DNA of 64,000 nucleotides. Origin: Treponema sp. (GTDB lineage: Bacteria > Spirochaetota > Spirochaetia > Treponematales > Treponemataceae). Positions 1 through 9,285 of this stretch are shown piece after piece. Positions within the stretch are counted from its first letter, which is position 1. Every line of letters begins with the position of its first letter. Below the pieces are notes generated by a model. That model was not told where the DNA came from. It ran no database searches and saw nothing but the letters and a program-made list of their open reading frames with translations. The stretch covers positions 1-64,000 of the forward strand of contig JAILRG010000103.1 of assembly GCA_024698325.1 (NCBI GenBank), read 5' to 3'. The translations under genes were made by a program, and so were the position numbers.

Positions 1-13
1 GCATAGTTAATGA

Positions 14-125
14 TGCCGGTGGCCATAGCGGAGAGGCAATACCCGTTCCCATTCCGAACACGGAAGTCAAGCTCTCTTGCGCCGATGATACTGAGTTTTC
101 TCGGGAAAGTAGGTAGCCGCCGGCT
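14..125 (+). rRNA. rrf: 5S ribosomal RNA
   Basis: Typical 5S core (cccgttcccattccgaacacggaagtcaagctc ... gatgatactg ... gggaaagtaggtagccgccggc); 5' gccggtggc pairs with 3' gccgccggc; followed by a T-run. Confidence 0.92.
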
Positions 126-180
126 TTTTTTTGTTTAAATCTTGTTTCATAAGCCTGACGGCGTATAATCTTTATCTAAA

Positions 181-667
181 GGCTATGTCCGTAAATAAGG
201 TATAATATTTAAACTGGAAATGGTGGATAAAATGGAGTTTGATAAAGAACTTTGAAGAAAATTATGGATTTGACTTACGCAGATTACGTTCTTCTGAGCT
301 ATCTGGACTTCCCTATTTAGTACGTAATGGCACCCCTGGTTGGAATTATGCAGTTGAGCACAAAACCTTAGTGTCTTTTCAAGAAGGTTTTCAAGCCGTT
401 TTAGAATCAAATCTGCCAATTTGGACTATCAGTGGAGACCCTATGTCAGACATAGTAGAGGGACTGTTACGCAAAGAGGGGTATACAAGTTACATTAGCA
501 GGGATTAAGATTTTTCCTTTTTGAAACGCTTATCGCAAATTAACTTAAAGAATGTATGAGTGTAAGTTCGTTTTATACCCCCAGTTATACTTCGCTTAGT
601 AAATTCTGGTTAGTAAAAGGGGGCAAAAGGTGGGCAATAAGTGTCAACCGTTTTTACGGACATAGCC
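181..667. mobile_element. Small MITE-like or decayed IS element bounded by perfect 15-bp inverted repeats
   Basis: GGCTATGTCCGTAAA at 181-195 and its exact reverse complement TTTACGGACATAGCC at 653-667; only an 89-aa ORF between them. Confidence 0.5.
239..508 (+). CDS. Hypothetical protein (89 aa, TTG start) inside the inverted-repeat element
   Basis: Open frame between the terminal inverted repeats; upstream ATG (MEFDKEL*) is in another frame, so a frameshifted fragment is possible. Confidence 0.35.
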   Translation: MIKNFEENYGFDLRRLRSSELSGLPYLVRNGTPGWNYAVEHKTLVSFQEGFQAVLESNLPIWTISGDPMSDIVEGLLRKEGYTSYISRD

Positions 668-855
668 AAGTTATTTGAGCCAGTGAATTGAAACTTTTAA
701 ACTTTTAAAATCATTGCCAGTTTTACAATCGCTTTAGACTATCGTCAAAAAAATGTGCGTCCAAAAGAAAAAGTGCAGCTCTGCTCCTTGTATCAGGCTG
801 GGGCAATAAACTTCTGCTTCTTCTCATACAAATTACTTTCTGGTATACTGTCAGC

Positions 856-1659
856 ATGAATGAGATTAGTCAGCTTGCTTCCGAAATCACGCAGCGGTTT
901 GGCGTTATAAAGCGCGCCCGCGGTTGTTATATATATACGGCAAAAGGAGTCAGGCTGACTGATTTGTATCAGGAACATGGCCGGGCCATTTTAGGCTGGG
1001 GCGGTGGATCTGCGTTTACCGTGTTGAAAAATGTTTTAAGCCGTGGAATCACCGGCAGTTATGATACTGACTTTACGCCTCGCGCTGGCGGCTCTGCAAA
1101 AAGTCAGCTTTCGCGCGCTGTCAGTACGCTTCTTGCAAGCGAGCGTGTTGTGTATGTCTACAGCAGCAGAAATGCAGCACTTAAGGCCGCGCTTTCGCTT
1201 TTCCCGGAGAATACTTCTTTTTACCGGCCGTGGGCTTTAGATACGGACTGGCGCAGCGTAGGTGCTGTTGTCATAGAGCCGCCGCTTCCCTGGACGTCGT
1301 TTATGTGGATTGTCGCTGTAAGGCCCGAAGCGCCCGAATTGCAGGAACCTGCTGGCGAGCGCTTTTCGGCCCCGCTTTGTGCTGCTGTTACAAGAGCCTT
1401 GTACGACATGGTAAAGGCATTGCAGGAGCGCTCTGAAAAGGACTGGTTCATCTATGATACTGTCTTAACCCGCTACTGGACTCGGAAGGGGCCGTATCTA
1501 TATCCAAAAATTGCGGAAAGCCGCTATCCTGATTTTGTCCTTCACTGTCTTGAACAGGGGCTTATCATTAGTCCGGAGTATAATCAGCCTTCAATTGTGC
1601 CCTTTGGAGCTGACCGGGGTGTTTTCAGAAAGCTGGAGGCGCATCCGTTTACTGTATGA
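856..1659 (+). CDS. Aminotransferase-like (PLP fold-type I) protein, short and possibly non-catalytic
   Basis: N-terminus resembles class-III aminotransferases (GCYIYTAKGVRLTDLYQEHGRAILGWG); 267 aa, shorter than typical members. Confidence 0.6.
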   Translation: MNEISQLASEITQRFGVIKRARGCYIYTAKGVRLTDLYQEHGRAILGWGGGSAFTVLKNVLSRGITGSYDTDFTPRAGGSAKSQLSRAVSTLLASERVVYVYSSRNAALKAALSLFPENTSFYRPWALDTDWRSVGAVVIEPPLPWTSFMWIVAVRPEAPELQEPAGERFSAPLCAAVTRALYDMVKALQERSEKDWFIYDTVLTRYWTRKGPYLYPKIAESRYPDFVLHCLEQGLIISPEYNQPSIVPFGADRGVFRKLEAHPFTV

Positions 1660-1949
1660 CGCAGCAGGAAATAACGCTCTTCATAATAAAACTTGCTCTT
1701 TCTGGTGTCGCGGCTTTCCTTGCCATTGCGCTCTGGAGTAAAACCCGGGAAGCTGCCTGGATGAGTATGGTTGCAGGAGCTGTCACCGGATATGCCAGCA
1801 TGGTGTATGACTTACTGCTGAGGCTTGGGTTCCTGCATACAGACGGTGTGCAAGTAGCCGGAATCCCGCTGGTTACCTTACTTTTTACAGTTGTGCCGTC
1901 TTTCTTTTTTATCCTCGCCTTTATACTTATGTTGCTTCGGAAGCAATAA
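1656..1949 (+). CDS. Small hypothetical membrane protein
   Basis: ATGA overlap with the preceding CDS; three predicted hydrophobic segments. Confidence 0.7.
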   Translation: MTQQEITLFIIKLALSGVAAFLAIALWSKTREAAWMSMVAGAVTGYASMVYDLLLRLGFLHTDGVQVAGIPLVTLLFTVVPSFFFILAFILMLLRKQ

Positions 1950-1981
1950 AAAGCTACAGTACAATAGCAGGAGATGAAATA

Positions 1982-2434
1982 ATGACTATTTCTGAATATT
2001 GGGCAAAGTTTCTGGAAAAAACAGGCGTTAATGCTGATGAAGCTGTTTTTTCTGGTGAATTATGCTTTGAAAATACTGGGGCCGTTGGAATGACACAGCT
2101 TGCGCTCGTGCTTTCCGGCAAAAAAACAGCAATGTTCAGTGCATTTAATTCCTTTAGCGTTACTCATACTCCGCTGCCTGTTACTGGAGAGCAGTATATC
2201 GTTGAAGATGCTGACGGGGAGCCGAAAGGAATAATTGAAATCACTTCTGTTCAAGTTGTTCCTTTCCGGGATGTGACGTGGGCAATGGCTGCGCTGGAGG
2301 GTGAAGACTCAGATTTGGAATCCTGGAGGGAAAAACAGCGCGAATATCTTTCCGAGGATGCTGATTTTGGTGGATTTTCTTTTACCGAGGAATCAAAGCT
2401 TGTCTTTGAGGTCTTTAGACTGATTTATCGGTAA
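1982..2434 (+). CDS. Hypothetical cytosolic protein
   Basis: 150-aa ORF, RBS-like aggagatgaaata upstream, co-directional with neighbours. Confidence 0.7.
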   Translation: MTISEYWAKFLEKTGVNADEAVFSGELCFENTGAVGMTQLALVLSGKKTAMFSAFNSFSVTHTPLPVTGEQYIVEDADGEPKGIIEITSVQVVPFRDVTWAMAALEGEDSDLESWREKQREYLSEDADFGGFSFTEESKLVFEVFRLIYR

Positions 2435-2449
2435 ATACATATAGGAGGC

Positions 2450-2860
2450 ATGATAAGAATGGGATCTAATCAGAAAAGAGGAATTGGGCTGCTTTTGGTA
2501 CAGATAGCTCTGGCTTTGTATCTTGCGGTGACAGGCCTGTGTATGCTTGGAGTTGGCGGTACTATTAAGTCCGTGCAGGCGACAAGGGCTGTGTACGAGG
2601 TTTTTAACGGCGATATTGCGAAATTTGTAGCCATTGGACTGGGCATCGTGCTGCTTTTATGCGGGATTGTCCTTATCGTCCGCATGTTTGCGGATATGCA
2701 CCAGATAGACAAGCTTTTGAAATTTGTTTCACTGATTGTCTGGGTTGCCATGGCTGTCATCATTGATGTGCTGGGATTTAGCGGCTTTTCACTTGAGTGG
2801 GTACTGAACCTTTCAAAAGACCTGCTGATTATCGGCGGGCTGATGGCAATAGCAGACTGA
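2450..2860 (+). CDS. Hypothetical membrane protein
   Basis: 136 aa with several TM segments, aggaggc RBS upstream, terminator downstream. Confidence 0.7.
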   Translation: MIRMGSNQKRGIGLLLVQIALALYLAVTGLCMLGVGGTIKSVQATRAVYEVFNGDIAKFVAIGLGIVLLLCGIVLIVRMFADMHQIDKLLKFVSLIVWVAMAVIIDVLGFSGFSLEWVLNLSKDLLIIGGLMAIAD

Positions 2861-2871
2861 CGTTGTATGCA

Positions 2872-2905
2872 TAAAAAAACTGTCCTTAAGCGGACAGTTT
2901 TTTTT
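2872..2905. terminator. Intrinsic (bidirectional) terminator
   Basis: aaaaaaactgtccttaagcggacagttttttttt hairpin with A- and T-tracts. Confidence 0.85.
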
Positions 2906-2977
2906 GGCCCATATGCGATTCGAACGCACCACCTGCTGCTTAGGAGGCAGCCGCTCTATCCAAATGAGCTAATGGAC
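2905..2977 (-). tRNA. tRNA-Arg (anticodon CCT)
   Basis: Reverse complement ggtccattagctcatttggatagagcggctgcctcctaagcagcaggtggtgcgttcgaatcgcatatgggcca folds as a cloverleaf; anticodon loop CTCCTAA. Confidence 0.92.
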
Positions 2978-3049
2978 CAAATGTGCCTGCACTATACCAG
3001 AAATATCAGATTTACGCAATCGAAGGGGAGTTTTATTTGCGGCTGAATG

Positions 3050-3706
3050 TTACGACAGCGCGCCTTCCAGAAATTCCGGAATGGCATACACTTCTTCTAC
3101 GCCAGAAACCAGAATTCCGCCCATACCCATTTTTAGCGGAAGCGCTATGTCTATATCATAGCGGTCTCCGATAGAAATGCATTCGCCGGCTGTTGACTGT
3201 GTTTTTTCCATGGCAAGTTCCAGCGGTTCGACGGCCGGTTTTGATTTGAAACAGGTGTCCAGTCCGATTATCAGCTGAATCTGCTCACTGACTCCGAGTG
3301 CGTCGAGCGTCTTCTGAGCCGGCTCTACCGGGTTATTCGTTACACAGACGAGGTTGTAATGAAGCGAAAGCTTCGTAAGTGTTTCTTTGAGCTTGCTGTC
3401 AGTATGCAGATAGTCCGCCGGATTAAAGAGCGTTTTTCTCCATTCGATGCTTTCTTCGATAGAGATGCCGAACGACAGGAGTAGGTTCCCCAGGCTGATC
3501 CTGGCTCCGTTGTGTTCCTGCGCCCACTTCTTGCGGTAATCGCTGACTAAAGCCCTTGCATCTTCCGGGCTTATATTCCTGAGCGTGGCAAAATACCGTA
3601 TCTGGCTGTCAATCTGCTCGTGTGCGTATTCGGGGCAGGTGTAGAGCGTGCTGTCGATGTCGAAAATGAGTGTTTTGGGGTGCAGGGGAAACTGGTAAAT
3701 CTGCAT
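3050..3706 (-). CDS. HAD-family hydrolase (pyrimidine 5'-nucleotidase-like)
   Basis: IFDIDSTLY motif, CVTNN, GDRYDIDI motif. Confidence 0.85.
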   Translation of the reverse strand: MQIYQFPLHPKTLIFDIDSTLYTCPEYAHEQIDSQIRYFATLRNISPEDARALVSDYRKKWAQEHNGARISLGNLLLSFGISIEESIEWRKTLFNPADYLHTDSKLKETLTKLSLHYNLVCVTNNPVEPAQKTLDALGVSEQIQLIIGLDTCFKSKPAVEPLELAMEKTQSTAGECISIGDRYDIDIALPLKMGMGGILVSGVEEVYAIPEFLEGALS

Positions 3707-4992
3707 TACAGCTCCTGTGATGATGGAAAGTAGCTTTTTTCTATCTTTATCAGGACATTTGCTGCCTGCTGAATGCTCTTATACTCTTTCATACCTACGC
3801 GAGCAAGGATATTGTCTCCCATAAGCTCTGCGTCTGTGCAGAACGGAACCTTTCCTGTAATGTCTGCAACAGAGCATTTATAGCGTGACCAGACTTCGTT
3901 TGAAGCCTGCCCTCCCGAAAGCGTCATCTCATTGGGAAGCGGCACGGACTGGAAAGCTTTTCCTTCGGGCGTGTCGACATGTGTGCGGAATGCGGCATAG
4001 GTAAGCGTCGCTACCGCTGCCTTTAATTCCTGCGCAAGGCGTGAAATCAATTCCTGGCCTTCTACCGCTAATGGAATCGGCAGGTGAGCGCCACCGTGCT
4101 CAATGATTTCTTCTACCAATGCTTGATTTGAATAGGTTTTTCCGGTCTGGAACTGTACTTTTTCCCGCAGTTTTGAAAACAGTGTGCCACTGTCAGAAAT
4201 CAGGTAGCTTGCATTCCACAAGCCGGGGATGATGGATGGCAGCGTGCGGATGTTCTTTCCGTAGACTGGAACTGATGTACACAGGTTTATGCCCTCGCTG
4301 GAGCCGGCTCTGTCGCACATGTCTCCAGAGCGCAGTGTGTTTGTTCCAATTAAGGTTGCGACGAAGTCCGGGGCGCCGCAGTAGACCTTTGTGCCGGCTT
4401 TTATTCCGGTGAAAGAAGCGGCTTCGGCCTGCACTTTGCCTGCAAAACCTGCGCTCGGCATAAACGGCGGAAACTTCGACATTTCATCGGCTGTAAAATC
4501 GGCTGCTGCCAGCGCAGGACCGTTCCAGTATGCTTCACGGAAGCGTTCTTCTGGCAGAATTGTCAGTGCATTTCCTGTCAGGCGCCAGATTACGTATTCA
4601 GGGCAGCCGAACAGGTGCTTTTCTTTGCGCCAGGTATCTGCATATTTGTGCTTAAAGGCAATAAGGCGCGGGACGAACAGTGAGTTCTGGCAGATTTCAG
4701 GAAGCTTGCTGAGGATACTGCGGCATTCTTCGTCAAGCGGCTCGTTCCAGAGCAGGGTTCTGCCCGTGTTTGATACAACGGTCGGACCGTTGCCGCTGAC
4801 GCAGACTGCGTGAATCTTGCAGCGCGGAAAGCTTTTAACTGCAGACGCTAGCGCATGCATCCAGCTTTCTGCTGCAAACGAGCCGGAAGCGATAGCCTGT
4901 CGGCTAAAAGCTTCCACTTGCCCCCGCTTTGAAATAAGAGCCGCCTTCAGGGAAGACGTACCAATATCGACACACAGTACATTAGTATTCAT
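3706..4992 (-). CDS. FGGY-family carbohydrate kinase (xylulokinase-like)
   Basis: VDIGTSSLKAALI N-terminus, PDFVATLIGTN, LSGGQASNEVW motif. Confidence 0.85.
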   Translation of the reverse strand: MNTNVLCVDIGTSSLKAALISKRGQVEAFSRQAIASGSFAAESWMHALASAVKSFPRCKIHAVCVSGNGPTVVSNTGRTLLWNEPLDEECRSILSKLPEICQNSLFVPRLIAFKHKYADTWRKEKHLFGCPEYVIWRLTGNALTILPEERFREAYWNGPALAAADFTADEMSKFPPFMPSAGFAGKVQAEAASFTGIKAGTKVYCGAPDFVATLIGTNTLRSGDMCDRAGSSEGINLCTSVPVYGKNIRTLPSIIPGLWNASYLISDSGTLFSKLREKVQFQTGKTYSNQALVEEIIEHGGAHLPIPLAVEGQELISRLAQELKAAVATLTYAAFRTHVDTPEGKAFQSVPLPNEMTLSGGQASNEVWSRYKCSVADITGKVPFCTDAELMGDNILARVGMKEYKSIQQAANVLIKIEKSYFPSSQEL

Positions 4993-5040
4993 GAACGCAG
5001 CACCTCATTATTCGCAGTATCAGACTTCCTGTTATCTTTG

Positions 5041-6285
5041 CTACAGTTCTTTTTTTATCAATTTGTCGATAATCGTACGATTGTCAAGCAAATCACTCAT
5101 ACTTTGGTTATGATGCACACGGGTGATGACGTTTGCAAACAAACCGCTTACATTTGTCGCAATGAACCATTCTTTGTCTTTCAGGCAGGAGTGGTATACT
5201 GCGTTAGTACCGATGATGCGGTAGAACAGCCCGTCCTTGTAAGCCTGATCAAATAGCTCGATGGCGTTTCCTGTAAAGAACGGAAGCGAAATCGCCGCTA
5301 TGACCTTTGTGGCACCCAAATCGTGCAGGAAGCCCATAGCCTTAAGCAATGTGCCACCCGTTCCGAGCATGTCATCTGCAAGGAATGCTACTTTACCCTT
5401 TACGTCACCCAGAAGCTTGATGCTCTTGATGTTGGTGTTCTTCGCATCCTGCGTAACAACGGAATAGTCGCGCTCTTTGTAAATCATTGCGAGCGGCACT
5501 TTAAGTCCGGATGCGTAGAACTTGTTGCGGTCGATGGCTCCGGTGTCCGGAGAAACAACAACGAGGTCTTCCTTGTCGGGACCTGAAAGGTTAACGACTT
5601 TTGTAAGTTCGCGGATAATCTGATATGAAGCGTGCAGGTTTTCAAGCAGCGTTGTGTTGAAAGAGTTGACAATCTCGCGGCTGTGAATATCCAGTGTGAT
5701 TACACGGCGCACGCCCATCATTTCGTAGATGTGACAGAGAAGGCTTGCTGTAAGACCTTCGCGGCCCTTCTTTTTGTGCTGGCGGCTGTAGGGGAATGAC
5801 GGAAGTACCAGTGTGATGGTTTTTGCACCAGCCTGACGAACGGCATCAATCGTTACAAGCAGTGTCATCACATGGTCGTTTACTGAATGCGTTACCATGT
5901 TGCGGCCTTCGTTCATTGCGATTGGCTCATGGTTTTCTGCATCCTGGAAAATGTACACGTCTTTACCGCGGACGCTGTCTAAAAGCTCTGCCTTGAACTC
6001 ACCGTTGGCAAACCAGGTAAAGCGGGTGTTGACCTTAAAGACTGGCGGACGGTATTTATCTACACTACCGCGGATACACAGGTCAGATGTCTGCAAATCA
6101 TTATTGTAGTTGATTGTCTGGACGAGCTGATCCTTATCCATGTTATAGCGCTTTGAAATGACATCGTTCTTTAATGTAAACCGATGTTTGTACATGTGGC
6201 GCAGGTGTGTAATAACTTCGTCGGCAAACTGAGCGCCGCCCGGACATGCTACGACAGCTAAATCTGTCGGTTCAGAATAAGGCAT
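5041..6285 (-). CDS. prs: Ribose-phosphate pyrophosphokinase, long form (414 aa)
   Basis: FANGEFKAEL, LPSFPYSRQHKKKGREGLTA, TLDIHS, VVSPDTGAIDR and DDMLGTGGTL motifs. Confidence 0.9.
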   Translation of the reverse strand: MPYSEPTDLAVVACPGGAQFADEVITHLRHMYKHRFTLKNDVISKRYNMDKDQLVQTINYNNDLQTSDLCIRGSVDKYRPPVFKVNTRFTWFANGEFKAELLDSVRGKDVYIFQDAENHEPIAMNEGRNMVTHSVNDHVMTLLVTIDAVRQAGAKTITLVLPSFPYSRQHKKKGREGLTASLLCHIYEMMGVRRVITLDIHSREIVNSFNTTLLENLHASYQIIRELTKVVNLSGPDKEDLVVVSPDTGAIDRNKFYASGLKVPLAMIYKERDYSVVTQDAKNTNIKSIKLLGDVKGKVAFLADDMLGTGGTLLKAMGFLHDLGATKVIAAISLPFFTGNAIELFDQAYKDGLFYRIIGTNAVYHSCLKDKEWFIATNVSGLFANVITRVHHNQSMSDLLDNRTIIDKLIKKEL

Positions 6286-6403
6286 TGTATTCCCCTTGAC
6301 TTGTTTGAAGAGTAACCTAATTGTAGCTTATTTTATGGGGTGTTTCAAGTAAAGCAATCTTAAAGACGTGGATTGCCAGATGGGGGCGGGGGAGATATGT
6401 ATA

Positions 6404-6431
6404 AAAAAACCCGCAGGTATACTGCGGGTTC
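6404..6431 (-). terminator. Terminator for the rpmB-side transcript
   Basis: aaaaaacccgcaggtatactgcgggttc hairpin; the A-tract reads as a T-tract on the minus strand. Confidence 0.75.
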
Positions 6432-6447
6432 CTGAAAATAAATCAGT

Positions 6448-6681
6448 TTAGTTTGCCGCTTTCGGTGCACCTGCGTTTGCCGGAGTTACATTGATTTTCT
6501 TTGTAACGAATCCGCTGCGGAGACAGCGTGTGCAAACGTTGATGGTAGCAGTCGTACCGCCGATTTCAGTCTTAATCTTCAAGAGATTAGGTCTCCATGT
6601 ACGGCGGGTGTGGTTGTATGACTTACTGACTTTATTTCCGCTCATTGAGCCTTTTCCACAAACATCACAACTTCTGGACAT
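6448..6681 (-). CDS. rpmB: 50S ribosomal protein L28
   Basis: MSRSCDVCGKGSMSGNKVSKSYNHTRRTWRPNL; start placed at MSRSC rather than the upstream in-frame ATG. Confidence 0.95.
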   Translation of the reverse strand: MSRSCDVCGKGSMSGNKVSKSYNHTRRTWRPNLLKIKTEIGGTTATINVCTRCLRSGFVTKKINVTPANAGAPKAAN

Positions 6682-6784
6682 ATATTTACCTACCTTAAAA
6701 GTATTCCTAATAAACGTGAGTTCACGCATTGTAAAGAAAGGGGGCTTTTATGTCAATAGAAAATAGCCTCCAGCCTTAAAAAAG

Positions 6785-7741
6785 CTACGGTTCTTCGGCG
6801 TGCAGCCCTTCGTTTTCGCCGGCTGTCAGCACAAGTCCATCGTACGCTGGGGAGATGGTGCCGCCTGCTGCAAGAATCTTTTGGAGCGCCGGATGCTTCG
6901 GATAGATGGTCTTTAAGAACCGCAGAATCTCGGTATGGCGCAGGTCGTGGTTCAGGTGCGTAAGCCAGATATTGCGCGGCGAAAGCTGCTCTGCGTAGGC
7001 AAGCGCTTCTTCGTAGGAGCAGTGCGTGGAGTGCGGCTTCCGGCGCAGCCCGTCAATGATTACATGGTCAAGAATCCCGCAGTTCTGTTGTATCCGAAGC
7101 AGCGAACTGTCAGGAATCTGACTGCAGTCAGTTAAATAGGCAATGCTGTGCCTTTTCCCGTCGAGACCTTCGCAGGAAAGCAGCCAGCCTGTTGTGGGAA
7201 TCGGGCCGTGCATCATCGGGATTGGAAGTACGTGTATGCTTCCAACCATGAGCGGCTGTTCCGGAGTGATGCTGTCGGCGTCTATAAGCCTGAGCTTTGG
7301 CATGCCGCCGCCGAGCTTTGGCGGGCCGAAGACATATGCGAACCGGTAATGTATGTCGTTGATGGCGGTGCTGTTTGTATAAATCGGGAGCGCGTCTCCT
7401 TCGGACTCTGTTACTTTAAGGTCCTGTGCGCTACCTTGGCTTGCCTGCCGTACGCCGCCTAGTTTTACATAGCTGAAAATGCGCAGATCGTCCAGCCCGT
7501 GCAGATGGTCTGCGTGGGCGTGGGTCAAAAGCACGGTGTCTATCTGTTTTATGCCGGTACGGAGTGCCTGCAGGCGGAATTCGGGGCCTGCATCAATCAG
7601 AATAGCCTTGTCCTGGTGCTGTACGTAGGCTGAGCAGCGCATCCGCTTGTCTTTTTTGTACGGCGAGCTGCATACATGACAGTCGCAGCCGATAACCGGA
7701 AGCCCGTGACTGGTGCCAGTTCCCATCAGCGTAATTTTCAT
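6785..7741 (-). CDS. MBL-fold metallo-hydrolase (PhnP-like)
   Basis: GTGTSHGLPVIGCDCHVC, THAHADHLHGLDD, HLNHDLRH motifs. Confidence 0.88.
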   Translation of the reverse strand: MKITLMGTGTSHGLPVIGCDCHVCSSPYKKDKRMRCSAYVQHQDKAILIDAGPEFRLQALRTGIKQIDTVLLTHAHADHLHGLDDLRIFSYVKLGGVRQASQGSAQDLKVTESEGDALPIYTNSTAINDIHYRFAYVFGPPKLGGGMPKLRLIDADSITPEQPLMVGSIHVLPIPMMHGPIPTTGWLLSCEGLDGKRHSIAYLTDCSQIPDSSLLRIQQNCGILDHVIIDGLRRKPHSTHCSYEEALAYAEQLSPRNIWLTHLNHDLRHTEILRFLKTIYPKHPALQKILAAGGTISPAYDGLVLTAGENEGLHAEEP

Positions 7742-7843
7742 ACCGGTCAGTATACCCTAAGCGCTGACGTGCGTCCATGCCGCTATAATTTCCTGTTTTA
7801 AGTGCAGGACTGTTTGTTGAGGGAATGAAAAAATCCCGATACA

Positions 7844-9190
7844 ATGCGCGGTATGAATGCTAGACAGGATTTTACTCAAGGCCATATTTTTTCAAAGCTG
7901 GTGGCGTTTATGCTGCCCGTCCTTTTTTCTCTTGTGCTGCAGTCGCTGTACGGCGCCGTTGACATGCTTATTGTAGGCAGATTCGGTACGACTGCCGGTA
8001 TTTCCGGCGTTTCGGTTGGCGGCAATGTGATGAATCTTTTTACCATGTTCCTGAATGCCATTACCATGGGCGTTACCGTGATAATGGGGCAGTATATCGG
8101 GGCAAAACGCTATGAAGCCGTGAATAAGCTTATCGGAAATGCGGTCGCTTTCTTTCTGACGCTGTCGCTGCTGCTTACCGTGTTCATCGTAATTTTTGCT
8201 CGTCCGCTTGCGCTTGCAATGCAGACGCCGGAAGAAGCCGTGGACCTTACGGTGCAGTACATCCGCATCTGTGGAGCGGGCTTTATCTTCATCACGTTTT
8301 ACAATTTTATTTCGGCAATGCTTCGCGGCATTGGTGACTCTCATACGCCGCTTCTGTTTGTTGCGATTGCCAGTGCGGTAAACATCGCCGGCGACCTGGT
8401 GCTTGTAGCCGGATTTCACATGAATGTAGCGGGAGCAGCGATTGCAACTGTTGCGGCCCAGGCGGTAAGCGTCGTGCTTTCTCTGTGGATTTTGCGCAGG
8501 AAAAAGCTTTCGTTTTCGTTCCAGCGCCGGTATTTTGCCTTTGGAAGTGAGATACCGCATTTTGTAACGCTGGGCCTTCCGTTAACGGTGCAGGGCGTGC
8601 TTACCAATTTCAGCTTTCTTGCGCTCAATGCGTTTATCAACCGGCTGGGGCTTGCGGCTTCCGGCGGCTACGGAGTTGCTCAGAAGGTGCAGATGTTTAT
8701 CATGCTGATACCCGGTGCGCTTATGCAGAGTATGGCGCCCTTTGTGTCGCAGAATGTTGGCGCTCAGAATGAAAAGCGTGCAAGGGCCGGAATGCTCTGC
8801 GGACAGGCGCTTGGAGCCGGCATCGGCTTTTTTATCATGATTGGCGTATACTTCTGCGGTGACAGCCTTGCCCGGCTTTTTACTGCAGACGAGGCGGTCG
8901 TCGCCCGCGCCTTTGAGTTTTTGCGCGGCTTCTCTCCCGAGGCTGTGGTTACCTGCGTGCTTTTCAGCTACTTAGGCTACTTTAACGGACATTCTAAGTC
9001 GCTCTTTGTTATGGTGCAGGGACTTTTGCAGACATTCTTGCTGCGCCTTCCGCTTTCGTACATCATGAGTATTCAGCCGGATGCCAGCTTAACGGGTGTA
9101 GGACTTGCGGCCCCTGTCGCAACGGTATTCGGAATCCTTTTGTGCTTTATCTATTACAAGCACATGGGGCGGAGTCTGGTGCGGAAATAA
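7844..9190 (+). CDS. MATE family efflux transporter
   Basis: 448 aa, 12 TM pattern, PVLFSLVLQSLYGAVDMLIVGRFG and GAAIATVAAQ motifs; start may be the ATG at 7853. Confidence 0.92.
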   Translation: MRGMNARQDFTQGHIFSKLVAFMLPVLFSLVLQSLYGAVDMLIVGRFGTTAGISGVSVGGNVMNLFTMFLNAITMGVTVIMGQYIGAKRYEAVNKLIGNAVAFFLTLSLLLTVFIVIFARPLALAMQTPEEAVDLTVQYIRICGAGFIFITFYNFISAMLRGIGDSHTPLLFVAIASAVNIAGDLVLVAGFHMNVAGAAIATVAAQAVSVVLSLWILRRKKLSFSFQRRYFAFGSEIPHFVTLGLPLTVQGVLTNFSFLALNAFINRLGLAASGGYGVAQKVQMFIMLIPGALMQSMAPFVSQNVGAQNEKRARAGMLCGQALGAGIGFFIMIGVYFCGDSLARLFTADEAVVARAFEFLRGFSPEAVVTCVLFSYLGYFNGHSKSLFVMVQGLLQTFLLRLPLSYIMSIQPDASLTGVGLAAPVATVFGILLCFIYYKHMGRSLVRK

Positions 9191-9272
9191 AAAAAAGCCC
9201 GGCTGCTGAACCGAAGCGAACTTAAAATCACATTGCATTGAATCGTTCGCGCTGGCAGTACCGGGCTGTATA
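9190..9272 (-). terminator. Extended terminator hairpin downstream of cbiK (minus strand)
   Basis: Minus strand: agcccgg ... gcgaac ... gttcgc ... ccgggcttttttttatt; outer 7-bp stem with nested 6-bp stem and a U-tract. Confidence 0.7.
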
Positions 9273-9285
9273 AAAGCCTAGAGGC

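Noticed and set aside
7892-8560. 222-aa minus-strand ORF
   Set aside because: Antisense to the first MATE gene; low-complexity shadow frame.
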